64,000 bases of DNA, taken from the NCBI RefSeq assembly GCF_964355755.1, contig NC_092680.1, positions 19,135,001-19,199,000 of the forward strand, in the 5' to 3' direction. Position 1 is the first letter of the stretch; each line of letters starts with the position of its first letter. The stretch comes from Antedon mediterranea (taxonomy: Eukaryota > Echinodermata > Crinoidea > Comatulida > Antedonidae). Made by a program: the position numbers and the translations under genes. Under the pieces are notes generated by a model, which saw only the letters and a list, made by a program, of their open reading frames with translations, did no database searches and was not told where the DNA came from. This document shows, in pieces, positions 24,401 through 36,300 of this stretch.

Positions 24401-26988
24401 CTGCAAAATAAAAAAAAAGTGAACTTAAATTCACCTATACGGAAACGAATGTTGATCAAATGATCATGTAGGTCTAACTCGATTTTTATCAGAGTGAATG
24501 AGGATCAATAGACAAGTTACGTGAGGTAATCAATACCACGACAATGTATCGCGTACGTTTCTATAGGCTATGTAATCTTCAGATTCAATGCCAAAGCCAG
24601 TCCGGACTTGACATGTATAAACGACGGAATAATGGAATTTAACCACCAACATGCGCTTGGCTTTTTCCATTTATAAAAACAAATATAAATTAAATATCTT
24701 CCGTTTAATTTTTACAGGTGAAATAATAACTTTAATAATAGTAGTAACATAATGTGGATCAGTTTATATTGTAAAACTGTTTTAAAATACTGTATCAGCA
24801 AAAATATAAAACAGCCCAAAGCTATATTTAGCTATTATGTTTGCCTGCAAACAGTTAACGCATGCGCGTTGCTACGGCGAAGGTACTTAACATCAAACGG
24901 TTAAATGATGTCACTTGTCACTTGAGAGTGTATTATAAATAAACCCTTGTTTTCAAGGGCTCCGCTCAGCTGGGTCTGTTAAAAACAAGATTTCGATCCC
25001 GAGGCACTTGATACTGCGCATGCGTTGTGTTGGATTTCCCATTTTATGACACAAACAAGTCGCGATGACTCAGAGGTGATGCTATCAGCACTGCGCTTCG
25101 AGTTGAGGAAATTAAATGAGCTGCTACCGTTAAGAATATTGTAATGATAATGTTATATAATTATTTAGACGTGAAATTAAAACATACATACTATCTCTAA
25201 CAAACACGGTTTTTAAATAACTAATTACATAAAACCTAAATAGTTGTTTACCATCTAGAACCTACTGATACAGATGCCTTAGAAAACAACACATTAGATT
25301 GGGTACATTTAGACAGATACTATAGCAATAAATGTAAAATGGGTCTCCCTGGCTTTACAGTTTATTGGAGGTCGACCGACCGGGTGTCACGATGACACAG
25401 AAGTGTTTATGATTGGTTGGCATAGATAGAAAAGTGACAAAACGACGATACTTGTGCATTGCAAGTTATCGGGTTTCAGAAATATAATATTTATTTTGAA
25501 CAAAAGATAATGTAATATATAATATACTGTGCTTTTACAATCGTATCGCTGGTATTTTGTGTTGTGATCGTATCCGAATCATTTATATACTCAAGAACAA
25601 TTTTACTCAAATAAAACCGAATATAATATTACTAACAGTACTAATATTGGAAAATACTGTATTTAGGCTAATTTATTTTAACAAATTAATATAAATACAT
25701 CATAACAAATAATGAGCATCATAACAGAGCGTGTACACAAACATCATATTAAACATCCTATCTATAGTAACACGAAAATACGAAATGTGCCAACATTATT
25801 CCACTTGTTAAATAAAACATGTGTGATTGAAAACTTCCGACAGAAACACACAATCATATAAACCAGATCAAAATGGTGTGCGAACAATACTTTCGTAAAT
25901 AGATATGGAGATTTGTAGAAAACATACCCGTCCATGTTTTAATTTAATAATTAAATTTCAGATTATACATCACTACTGTTTATACCAAAAACAGAGTGTT
26001 TCATGTAGTCCTTTGTTAGCTCAGTTAAGTCTATAATATTAATACATTTATTTATGCCCTAATCACGATATTATCATTGAAAACATATCACAACCAGCAT
26101 TAAGCAAGATACTGTACATGTAGCATAGTTGATACAAAATGTTAGTAAGTTTAAAACTCATTAGATTAGATATTGAAATAAATGCGAATATACTGTAAAA
26201 CAGGGCACAATGTGAGTTATTATAATTAATATCATTCATGTTGTACTGTATTATTATATTATTTGTTAAACCTCTCTATACTTATTCAAGAAATACTTCT
26301 TTAAATAGCGTGTACGTAACTAATATTATAAAAACTGTGTTTTGAATAAAATATTTTCTTATTAATGCATCGAGACGATTGTATACGTTTCGTGATTTTG
26401 CCTGCAAATAATAGTAATCTACATCAACAGTGAGTTCTGTGTTTACAAGCGTTGCATAAAAAGCATGGCAGCTTTCCATCATTAAAAATCTATCAATGCG
26501 CTAGCAAAGCTGACCTGGATTCCAGCCAGGTATAGCCGTTACCAGGGAGATATTTCCACAGCAAAGCATGAACTTCGGTTTAACCAGCTGATCGGTACTC
26601 GCTGCGGGAGGCGGGCTGCGGACTCAGGCTAAAATAAAACCACGGCCGAATCAAACAACGTAAGGTATTGATTTTTATAAATGGGAATCTGCTGTCATTG
26701 TTACACACGTCAATTGTCGATATTATGTAGATATATATCTTTTGTAAATTATTATAATAGGATACGGACGGTATCACGTGTGTTATTAAAGCAGAGAAAC
26801 TAATAATAACACTGTAGTATTATTAAACACGCGTGAAAATTAAATTTTGGGAGATTTCAAAGTTTACACAAGTTACAGCAAAAAATACTTTTTGATTACC
26901 CAAGTAAACATCATTGACTATCCGTGTTACAGTTTCAACAAAAAGACATGACATTTTGTTAACAGATACATCTACAAAAATAACTTAC
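24401..26988 (-). other. SoxF: SoxF intron inside the HMG box
   Basis: A 2,588-bp GT-AG phase-1 intron that splits the HMG box after Ile-Leu-Gly. An intron in this part of the box is usual for SoxF genes. I see no coding sequence in it. Segments of higher GC stand out at 24.84-25.10 kb, with GCGCATGCG-type NRF1-like sites near 24860 and 25015, and at 26.48-26.65 kb. Both are reasonable places to look for enhancers. The rest is AT-rich and plain. Confidence 0.9.
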
Positions 26989-27310
26989 CGAGAATTTTGC
27001 TGAGATCCGCGTTATGAAGGTCCGGATTCTGATCGGCAAGTCTTTTTCGTTCATCCTTAGCCCATACCATAAATGCATTCATTGGTCGACGAATCCTTTG
27101 CTCTTTCTTTCCCCTTCCTCCAGTCGCAACTTCTGTGTTTTTCTGATCATTCCAAGCAACAACTCCATGGTTAATAGCGGCACTTTGTGTTTGCAGGGCC
27201 GATGCCTGGAACAATGTATTGTTCAACACAAGTTGTCCAACATTAGCATTAACGCGGTTATTATTGCGATTAAAATCGGCACGGATCAACATCTCCGAAA
27301 CCGTCTTCAT
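26989..27310 (-). CDS. SoxF: SoxF-class HMG-box transcription factor, coding exon 1
   Basis: First coding exon of a Sox7/17/18-type nuclear DNA-binding protein. It encodes residues 1-107 plus the first base of Gly108. The ATG at 27310 is the first in frame and lies about 90 bases below a TATA box. Residues 1-70 are an unremarkable Asn/Gln-rich leader, then a basic GRGKKEQ stretch. The HMG box starts near residue 72 with the invariant [16 protein letters not shown] block and continues through [17 protein letters not shown], which is SoxF-like in detail. The exon ends at a strong donor (GTAAGT on the minus strand, 26988-26983), phase 1. The joined two-exon protein is 452 aa, in the normal SoxF size range. 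From the family, the HMG box bends the minor groove at ACAAT-type sites. In other animals SoxF genes act in endoderm, vascular or haemocyte fates; the role here is inferred only. Confidence 0.96.
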
Positions 27311-27428
27311 TTTTAATCCGACAGATATAATATAAGTCCAAGAAAATAATAATAAGTCCTTGTACTGTTTCGTTAATGAACACAGCCGAAGACTATCTTG
27401 AAATCAGCTGTTCTGTAACGAATCGCGG

Positions 27429-27436
27429 TTTTTATA
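27429..27436 (-). promoter_or_regulatory. SoxF: SoxF TATA box and core promoter
   Basis: TATAAAAA on the minus strand, about 120 bases upstream of the SoxF ATG. It predicts transcription start near 27395-27405 and a 5' leader of about 90 bases. A GC-box-like GGGCGGAGC lies just upstream (27446-27454), beside a GATA-type AGATAAG (27440-27446, plus strand). The start site is inferred from spacing; no transcript evidence is available here. Confidence 0.6.
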
Positions 27437-27449
27437 CACAGATAAGCTC

Positions 27450-28852
27450 CGCCCATACGTCAATCGTATTCAATGAAGCGACGTTGCTATCGCGTGGACG
27501 AATCCAGTGTAACCACCCCCATATTGTTTAAACCCTGCAGAGTAAAGCAGTCAGAAACAGTGGAGCCTGTCATTTAAAATAGTTGGCAGATATCATACGC
27601 ATGCTTTTGACAGTGTATTAATAATATTAGGGGTAGTGTACTGTTATAACCACGTGATATTTTGACACGGCACATGGAAAAAATTTGTTTTCATTGACTT
27701 TCTTTTATTTTTTTGTTTATTTTAACGGTCAAAATGTATATATCTTGTCTTTTAAGCATCCACTCTTAAACTAAAAACTCTTCAATCAACCAAGATATTT
27801 ATATATTTATGGCCTAGTAAAATAGTAAAGACTTACATAGTATTGATTATTCAAACACTTGAACATAGCGTTGGTAGGATGATTACATATTTATAAATAA
27901 TATTTAATAATCTCCAAACAGTGAAAAATATCATAATGTATGATAATTGGTACCGTATATTAGATAACACTATCAAGACGAGGTTTCTAGTAGCTACTAC
28001 TGTTATGAAACATAACATTAAAGTAAGCCTCTGAAATCTGCATTTTGTTTGATAAACACCATTATAATTTATGAATTAAATATGTATACGCAGAGGTTGA
28101 AAACACAACAAAAAGCATGTTTTACAAAATTCTATCATTATTATTATTATTAATAATTTGGTTAAACAAAATCTATTATATAATATATATTATATGTATA
28201 ATTATACTGTACGTTCATTATCTAATGTCACGGTTAGCTTACAGACTCTAGAGGGCGCATGTACACTTTTCATTGCAACGATGTTGTAATGAACAACGTT
28301 GAAAAAATCTTACCAAATATAATAAAAATATTATACACATTGACATTAACATTTTCCTCAGGGCCGGTATTATTATTTTGTGCGAGTTGATTTAGGACTT
28401 TATTCCGATATTTCTACTGTTTATGCACTGGGGCTGCAATGTCGCCTCGGACAAATCAAACGATAGCCTACCCTCACCATTAATAAATAATACCATTACC
28501 AGGGAGTTGTATTTAACAATACAACTGATTATACCACCATTTGATCATGTCATGTCAGCAACATCATTTAATTAATCATTATCATCATCACCGTCATTAT
28601 CATAATAATCATCATCGTCATTATCATCATAATCATCATCGTCCTTGTCATCATAATCATCATCATCATCTTTATCATCATCATTTAATATCGTCAGCAA
28701 GATTTTCGATCAGTCGTATAATATCATAATTGTCACCACTATCTCTATCATCATGATTGTCGCTGTAGTTGTATACGAGTCATTATTGAACATAATATTG
28801 TTAAATTATGATTATTTCCCCGTTAAGTATCCTATCATGATTTACTTATAGG
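27450..28852. other. SoxF upstream region, no gene seen
   Basis: The 1.4 kb upstream of SoxF is AT-rich, with an ATC microsatellite at its far end and a decayed foldback pair at 28498-28535. No ORF of note. Probable regulatory DNA by position only. Confidence 0.45.
28568..28690 (+). repeat. ATC/ATT trinucleotide-rich microsatellite
   Basis: A long run of CAT, CATCAT, TAT and CGT steps. It gives a His-rich 62-codon frame that is a by-product of the repeat. Confidence 0.8.
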
Positions 28853-29054
28853 CAGTGGTGTAACGGCAATGAGCGCTCACTGGCTAAACACAGGGGCCCC
28901 GTAGCTTATGGGGGGACCCATGAGCAATGCCCAGAGAGGAGAAAACACAGGCATTAAAATTTCGAGGCTAGTCAAAACGCCCGAGGCCTACAGTATTGGT
29001 GGGCCACTTAGAGTTCCTAAACCAGGAATCTCGGGTCTCTACGTTACGCCACTG
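28853..29054. mobile_element. MITE family C (CAGTGGYGTAACG ends)
   Basis: A 202-bp element with ends CAGTGGTGTAACG and CGTTACGCCACTG. It shares GAGCGCTCACTGGCTAAAC and GGGGCCCC blocks with the copy at 32786. TACTTATA on the left and TACTTAAA on the right may be a decayed 8-bp target duplication, which would fit hAT-type transposition, but two stray bases intervene on the left. Confidence 0.7.
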
Positions 29055-29369
29055 TACTTAAACACAGTTGTATTGCAGCGATGTTGGCACAGCTATGGTT
29101 TTTGAAAAGATAAAACATAATATCGTGTTCATCCATCATTATGGAATGCACAGAAAATAAACAGACAACAAGCTTTCATTTTCATCCTTACGAGGATAAC
29201 CCCTTCCCATCCCCGCCGCCGTCGACATCATTGAATCCAAGGCCGCAGTGCTTGTAATTTGTCACGTGCTGACACGAGACCTTGGAGTATTATAATAATG
29301 ATCCTGATGTTATGGACAGTTTGTCAACATCACTAATTGATGCGTACTTGATACTATTTGAGAACTTGG

Positions 29370-30170
29370 GTCGTGTTCGTACGGTGGTTAAAATAAGCGC
29401 TTAATTTCACCCATGCCTCGGGTTATAAATTGAGCGTTGTTCGTACTTGAAATATTTAACCGCTTATGCTTAATCGACGAATCACAAACCGGAAATTACG
29501 TTTTAAGGTCAGTTGTCTTTACAACCTACGACCCCATTTTCGCACGCTAGTTTCGTGTTGTATATTTTTTACTCGCGATCTTTCTTTACAATAACAATTA
29601 CTTGCTACCTTTTACACTGCTTATCCTTGCGACAAACCTTATGCCTCTTAACGCCGATAATCCTGCCGAAATATGCCTTCTCCTGACGACCATTATTTTA
29701 CTCATTGACGAAGAATTTGAGCCCAATGTTACACGACGGAAACACCACCGACCAGCGGCTCCCCGACCAGCTAGGCCTACTAAGCGGTCTACACCAACAA
29801 GGACAGCACCAGCTGACGATCGCTCTCGAAGCGTGTATGGAAGAGCTTCGTAGGAGAAATGACGGGCCTAGGCAGCGAACGTTTGTCAAAATTTGACACA
29901 TTGCCTCTATCGGAGATTTATTATCCTCGAAGGCCGAGTATAATTGGATTATCGCTGAAATAACCTGCAAATTTGGTGAACATTTTACCTCGAATTTTTT
30001 GTAGCCTGAGGCAAAAGTTAATTGGATCACGCGAACGGAAATCGGGAATAAGCTGGTATTTTCAACCCCTACGAACAGGCCCTTGTATTTACTTTTTCTC
30101 TGTCTGTTATGTTTCGATTTAGAGGCCATGTATTTGTAGTGAATTCGTTCAAATGGGTACAATTTTGAAG
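29370..30170. other. GC-richer patch with overlapping ORFs on both strands, unresolved
   Basis: Contains a 154-codon minus-strand frame (29698-30162; starts MYPFERIHYKYMASKSKHNR) and plus-strand frames of 83 (29602-29853) and 63 codons (29705-29896; includes LTIALEACMEELRRRNDG). The left edge has two direct GTTCGTAC-containing blocks near 29375 and 29440. The look is of a decayed DNA transposon, but no transposase motif is recognisable, so no CDS is called. Confidence 0.3.
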
Positions 30171-30279
30171 GTCAAAAAGTCCCAAAGTCTGCCTGCTTTA
30201 TTTCGCCGGATGAAATAAACTAATTAGGCCTACTACTCTAACACGAATGGACCTAGAAAATGTACCGTATACTTCACCC

Positions 30280-30885
30280 TTGCCGTTGAGGCCTAATAAA
30301 GGCCTACATCGTAAACCGTTTGTCCCTTGCCGTTGAGGCCTATAAAAGGCCTACATCGCAAACCGCTTCACCCTTGCCGTTGAGGCCTATAAAAGGCCTA
30401 CATCGCAAACCGCTTCACCCTTGCCGTTGAGGCCTGTAAAAGGCCTACATCGCAAACCGTTTGTCCCTTGCCGTTGAGGCCTACATCGCAAACCGCTTCA
30501 CCCTTGCCGTTGAGGCCTACATCGCAAACCGTTTGTCCCTTGCCGTTGAGGCCTATAAAAGGCCTACATCGCAAACCGCTTCACCCTTGCCGTTGAGGCC
30601 TATAAAAGGCCTACATCGCAAACCGCTTCACCTTTGCCGTTGAGGCCTATAAAAGTCCTACATCGCAAACCGTTTGTCCCTTGCCGTTGAGGCCTATAAC
30701 AGGCCTACATCGTAAACCGTTTGTCCCTTGGCGTTGAGGCCTACATCGTAAACCGTTTGTCCCTTGCCGTTGAGGCCTATAACAGGCCTACATCGTAAAC
30801 CGTTTGTCCCTTGCCGTTGAGGCCTACATCGTAAACCGTTTGTCCCTTGCCGTTGAGGCCTACATCGCAAACCGCTTGTCCCAGT
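30280..30885 (+). repeat. Minisatellite with alternating 47- and 36-bp units
   Basis: Fourteen units. The long form is CCCTTGCCGTTGAGGCCTAT then AAAAGGCCTACATCGCAAAC and CGCTTCA (47 bp). The short form lacks 11 bases between two GGCCTA blocks (36 bp), as expected from slippage between them. Nine long and five short units. The spacer alternates between CGCTTCACCC and GTTTGTCCC, marking two subfamilies. The reading frames through it on both strands are made of the repeat and are not taken as genes. Confidence 0.9.
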
Positions 30886-31825
30886 TTTCTCAATAATAAA
30901 CAGTAGATCACCCACTCCTTCCAGAAGACACCTTCGGGACCCAACAAAAAGCCCCTCTTTGGTGTGTTCTCTGAATTGGGATTAGCTTGTTAAAATATAT
31001 ATTGCCTGCACTCATTCGAGAAGTGTCCTCTTTATGTCATCGGTCGAAATCCATTTTTTATCTTACGCATGTAAAAAGGAGGGAATTGCCACATTTCTGG
31101 TGGGTTGCTTAATAATCGATGCAGGTTGTTTTGACAAGTTTAATCACGAGGTACGCCTGGGATACCGATAAAGATAACGTCACTATTCGAATCGGTTATA
31201 TCAAATTTCGCACGGTTACCAACTTGCCCCAGGCAAGGATGTGGGCGTTCAAACTGTTAGTTTTGATCATTAAATGACAAAGTATAATACCATGACTTAA
31301 CAGTGAAAGTTAACCCTGGAAACTTGTGCAATTGCTAATGGTTACAGGTCATAAGCTGCAGCTAAGACCTCTATTCAATATACTCAGTTGCTAGTTCTTA
31401 CAACAACAATTAATAAGAAACTGACCTCGTGACTATACTGATTTTCGTAGTTCTTCGTAGGCCATATAAAACATTTATTTTGAATTACACCAGCCTGAAG
31501 TTGGTTCTAGATTTAGTGGCAATTTAGCCTGAACCGCAATCTTATAAAGTAATGTTCTTAAAAAAAACTTGGTTGATATACATGTTCATCAACTATTAAA
31601 AACTATTTAAAAATTAACTTTAGGAGAAATAGAATATGATCATGACCATGGCATTGGCATTCATAGTCCTTGTAAATGTGAAGATGACTGGATTTAATTG
31701 AGTCAATCGAACGATCATTAGTATAATCCGCAAGGGAGCCGAGTTTCTTGTCATCTGGAATGTTTCCTCTGTGAGCATGAGTCACATGCTAAAAACTCAA
31801 GGGCTTCCCTCTCCGTAACATAGCG

Positions 31826-31912
31826 CTGACTCACTGTCACATGATTGGCTTTCACCTCGATTTGTTTTTCAGTTGTCAGCCATATAAGCCGCGGCGACGG
31901 ATCGATCGGAAG
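31826..31912 (+). promoter_or_regulatory. Promoter-like cluster: AP-1, CCAAT and TATA motifs
   Basis: Within 90 bases occur TGACTCA, an ATTGG (inverted CCAAT) about 40 bases above the TATA, and CATATAAG followed by a GC-rich start region (CCGCGGCGACGG). The order and spacing fit an RNA polymerase II promoter pointing right, toward the ORF at 32035. Confidence 0.35.
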
Positions 31913-32034
31913 TTCGACTCCGGTTGTGACCGAACATTATTCTCCAGTATTCACTGGTTTCCTGTGACAGTTTAGTTAAAAATTATCTAGGCCTAAATTA
32001 TATTACCTTACCGATATAATGACACGGAGACAAC

Positions 32035-32214
32035 ATGGTAGATACCTTGAAAAATGTGAACGCACTTCAGTATGAACTGACTCAGATAAACCATACCAAC
32101 GGGGAAACTCATTTCTCCATGGTCAGACCGAGAAACTATTCCCCCATGGTCACACTGGAACTATACAAACATATGTTTCATTTCCGAATACAGTTGGATT
32201 GTTCCTCCCAATGA
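32035..32214 (+). CDS. Candidate 59-aa intronless ORF behind a promoter-like segment
   Basis: ATG in a good context (CAACATGG) opens 59 codons: MVDTLKNVNALQYELTQINH, then TNGETHFSMVRPRNYSPM, then TLELYKHMFHF, ending LDCSSQ and TGA. AATAAA begins 7 bases after the stop. Upstream lies a compact promoter-like stretch: AP-1-type TGACTCA near 31828, a reversed CCAAT box (ATTGG) near 31843, a TATA-like CATATAAGC near 31882, then a GC-richer leader. There is an NHT glycosylation sequon but no signal peptide or membrane segment. No family recognised. It could be the first exon of a longer plus-strand gene, or chance; the combination of promoter, start and poly(A) signal is what makes it notable. Confidence 0.3.
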   Translation: MVDTLKNVNALQYELTQINHTNGETHFSMVRPRNYSPMVTLELYKHMFHFRIQLDCSSQ

Positions 32215-32785
32215 ATTTACAATAAAAATGTCAGAATTATACTTTTTTTAGTCACAAGAATGCATATTCGCAGGAAAACATAATAGTCATAGCTGGCCTA
32301 AGAACAATTATTGAACATTTGCGATAAATATAATATTTATTGTAAATTCTGATCGTGAGAAACCGTATTATTGTCGGGACTGTTCGTAATGTGTAGTATA
32401 CGAATACGAATAGAACTTTATTGCAATCGAAAGATTGAAGTTTAACAAAAGCGTTTCACTCAGAAAAATAACATGCAATATAAAAATATAAAAAACATTA
32501 AAAAAGGTAGTACAAACAATCAAAAAATTAAAACAAAATTTCAGTTAAATATTAATTATTATAAAAACTATATATATACATTCATAATGTTAAAAACAAG
32601 TTTAACTGAAAACATCAGAAAATTGATATAGGCCTGCAGTATAAAAATTTAAAAATTTGAATGAGTTTATCACAAATATAAGAAAATGTTGACTGAATCG
32701 ACCAAATACGAATGACACATTAAGAGGCTTCAATATGGCGAGTTCCGCAATTTGTAGGACCTGAAGGAGTATACAATCATCGCCG

Positions 32786-32970
32786 CAGTGGCGTAACGTA
32801 GAGACCCGAGGCCCATGGTTTAGAAACCCTAAGTGGCCCTCCAACGCTGGCCTTTTCGACATATTTTAATGCCTGTTTTTATTTCCTCTGGGCACTGCTC
32901 GGGATCCCCATAAGCTCCGGGGCCCCTTGGTTTAGCCGCCAGTGAGCGCTCATAGCCGTTACGGTCACTG
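32786..32970. mobile_element. MITE family C, inverted copy
   Basis: The same element as 28853-29054 in the opposite orientation: CAGTGGCGTAACGTAGAGAC start, CAGTGAGCGCTCATAGCCGT near the end, shared GGGCCCCTTGG. No clear target duplication. Confidence 0.7.
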
Positions 32971-33189
32971 CAAGAATCGAGATAACTATTTCTATAAATT
33001 GGACTCTTCTCATAAACTTTAATGAGGATATTTGTTGTTGCCATCTGTTTTATTGTAATATTTCTCTAATATTGTTTTACTAACCCGTCCGCTAGACCTA
33101 TTTATAAAGGCACATTTACACAGGAAGATAACGATCGACAAATATGCATTTTTTTTTACATAAAACCAAAGAAATATAAAATCTTTTCA

Positions 33190-33397
33190 TTCTAGAACTA
33201 TAGAATAACCTTCTATGCTTCATTTGATGAAAATGATATTTTACACGTCCAATCAAATGACGTCATGATTAGTAAGAGCAATAATATCGTGACAATACAA
33301 CGAATTTATTGTTTTTATTGATCGTCATTTGATTGGATTTTGTAAAAATATTTTTTTTATCAAATATGGCATAAATGATTATCCTATAGTTCTAGAA
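33190..33397. mobile_element. Foldback MITE with about 75-base imperfect TIRs
   Basis: TTCTAGAACTATAGAATAAC at the left pairs with GATTATCCTATAGTTCTAGAA at the right. The inverted similarity continues inward to CCAATCAAATGACG / CGTCATTTGATTGG, so most of the 208 bp folds on itself. Non-coding. Confidence 0.7.
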
Positions 33398-33399
33398 CG

Positions 33400-36300
33400 A
33401 AAACTGTTCTAATTTCTTTTGTTTTATCCAAGAAAAATGTATGTTTATCTATTTATCGTCGATCGTTATCGCCCTAGTGTGAATGGGACTTCAGCCTTTT
33501 TTAATACACTAAACGTTTATACCGGCCGAGTAACTGATGCAGTAGTATTCAATCCTATCCTAAATTTAATGAAAACTATTTTTTGCAGTGTATATAGGAC
33601 GGTCATTTTTACCCTTTGGTATAAAGCGTTTACAGTAAATAAAAGCCCTACAATTCCGCATTTCAGCTTGACACGTCCAAAGCCTCCGTTGTTTCATGGA
33701 AACATCTGATTGTGTAATCCTTTCACATCAACAGCCTGCAAATTCATTGTCAGATCCTCTGCCTTTTAACATCGCGTGAAATCGTTTAATCAGAATTACA
33801 ACTTGGCATTATAATGTTGTTTTAATTAATATCGTGTCACCTAACATGATAATCACATTCGCGCCATTAGTTTCCTATTTTTTGTATTAATAAACATATA
33901 AAAAGTGATGAACAAGATAAACGCGCCTATTTATTATGCAGTTTGGTTTCAGAAATGTATGAATAAATATTTTTCATTTTGTTTATTCGAACACGTTTCG
34001 ATTAAGTTGGAAATCGAGCATTTTAATAGCTACCGTAAGATAAGTGATATATAAAACGTGACACGGATTTGTTTATTACGTTATACTTTTATAACTTTTT
34101 AAGCAGAAATGTGATATCACAACAAAAATCCCCAAAAAAAAGTACCTGATTCACCTTAAGGACCACGCATTGTTTAAACATTGGAAGACCAGACATTATT
34201 ATTATTGTGTAAAGTGCAGTAAAAAGGTAGTTGGTGTGAGTTTTGTTTGAATAAGATCATAATGGTTTATTATTCTTATTTGTTCGCCCAAGATCCTGTA
34301 TGGTTCAAAATGACAGGACACGAAAAGGTGATTAGGATTTAGAGTAAATACTATCATGGCCTATAGGACTACGGTACCTTATCAGTTTTATAGTCCTGGT
34401 TTTACACCATCAGTTATGGAACACGTTTTTTTGACATTCGATTTTATACTTGGTGGGACGAATTGTTAGTCTAAAAAAATCCACCAGCAGTAGACAAGCA
34501 TTGATTTAGAAGGCTTAATGTGATCAATCATCACATACTTGAACTCTTTAATCACACATAATGGCATAATATCAAATAATGTTCAATGATATACTTTATT
34601 TGGAAAACTGCCGCGTACACTTTTGAAACAGTGGTGGTTATAAAGAAGATGCGTTTGAAATAATTAAAACAGAGTCAAGAGTACAATAATAGAATGTATC
34701 AAATAAATATGTAATTAGTATTAACAATTATTACAATTTAATGTAGTTGCTTTGGTTCTAGTAATTTAGACATTTTTCGGAGCTTCTCTATTTTTTTATC
34801 CATGTTTTTTCTTCATTTTTTTGTTGGTTTGTTTTTTGTCCTTTAGTTCATTTTGTATTTACAAGGGAAACCTCTCTCCTTCCCCAGTCCTGTACTGGAA
34901 ACGTTTGCATTTTAAAATGTATTTTATTGAATTTTAGACAGATGTTTAAATTTGTTGGAATTTGCACGCACATGTTTGCACGTATTCTCTCATTTAACCA
35001 GAATCACCTCGTGTATCTGTTTGCCAACCTGCGTCACTATCAAACATAATGATATTGTTTATTTACCAATACTATTTGCATTAAACATGAGTGTAATCTT
35101 TAGAACAGGTCATCATGAGTATACATTGCGAAAGTTTGTCTTATCTTTCAATAAAATGATTGTGTGAACGTGCTGGCCTGAACTTGAACCCTGAATGTTT
35201 TCAATATTATAATTTTAATATCATATGGAATAACAACCAGTAAATTTGTTTCAATTTGAGGCCAATACTTAAATCGAATTGACTAAATTAAAATTTATTA
35301 TACGCAATCAGCATTCAGTTATGATATTCATGGTCATATGCTGTAGATATGCAGCATGTATAACAAACTGGTATACCACATTATTTTATATAACGAGAAA
35401 TATTGAATGCTACCAACATTATTGTATATAAATGTATTATTTACTGACAATTAATTAACAGTAAAATTCTGTGTTGTTAAACTGAGTTGAAAAGTAATGA
35501 ATATACTGTAAAAACATATTCGTTGTTATATACAGTATGTTTTTTAATTAATTCGTTATATTTTTTTTAAAGCAAGTGCTTAAAAATAATTTACTTGAAG
35601 GAAAATTGTTTTTAAAATAGCCTTGGCCTATACCTATAAGCTATCTAAACTAGGCGTATTATCAAAGTAATATATTATAGATATATTAATAGGCCTATTA
35701 TTTATATAATTTTTTTTATTAAACAAAATAAAGAATCATATGACTTATTTATGATATACGGTCGGTATATATATTATTATTATTAATCATTATGAGCTGA
35801 AACCTGACCAAAGTAATAAAATGGACAAAATGATGCAAGTGAAATGATATGATAGTGCTAAGTTACGCAATGGTTATTCCGAGGACTTTACACTTGACAC
35901 ACCACGCACACTTACATCATGCTCCTATAAATTAGGTCCATGCTTACTTACATAAATGCCAGGTGTTTAAAAAATGAAAACTCCCCTAAAACAAAGATAA
36001 GCTACATAATATCGTAGCCTAATGCACTTTCAAAGACTTTCCAGAAGTTAGGGTTATTTGACAATGTTTCCAAGTACATATTTATAACTTAAGTGGTCAA
36101 CCCATCTTTACCCAAGTACTTGCATTATTCTATTTATAACTTTGTTTACCACGAAAAGGTTGTTATTCAAACTGCCATTCACCAAAATTGTGTACTTTCT
36201 TCATTCTCGCGAAGTTTGGTATGGAGCCGATCCTACGCGCCTTTTACTGTACACCACACCCACGTGACTAATGTCAGAATAAGTCATTAATAGATTGTCT

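Noticed and set aside
24401-24434. ATG start at 24434 for SoxF exon 2 as a one-exon gene
   Set aside because: The extra 11 residues translate the polypyrimidine tract and acceptor; using it would remove the first half of the HMG box that exon 1 supplies.
27014-27316. 100-codon plus-strand ORF
   Set aside because: Antisense shadow of SoxF exon 1.
28541-28729. His-rich 62-codon ORF
   Set aside because: A by-product of the ATC microsatellite.
30461-30915. Repeat-peptide ORFs on both strands
   Set aside because: Products of the 47/36-bp minisatellite; a 47-bp unit shifts frame, so no stable protein repeat is encoded.
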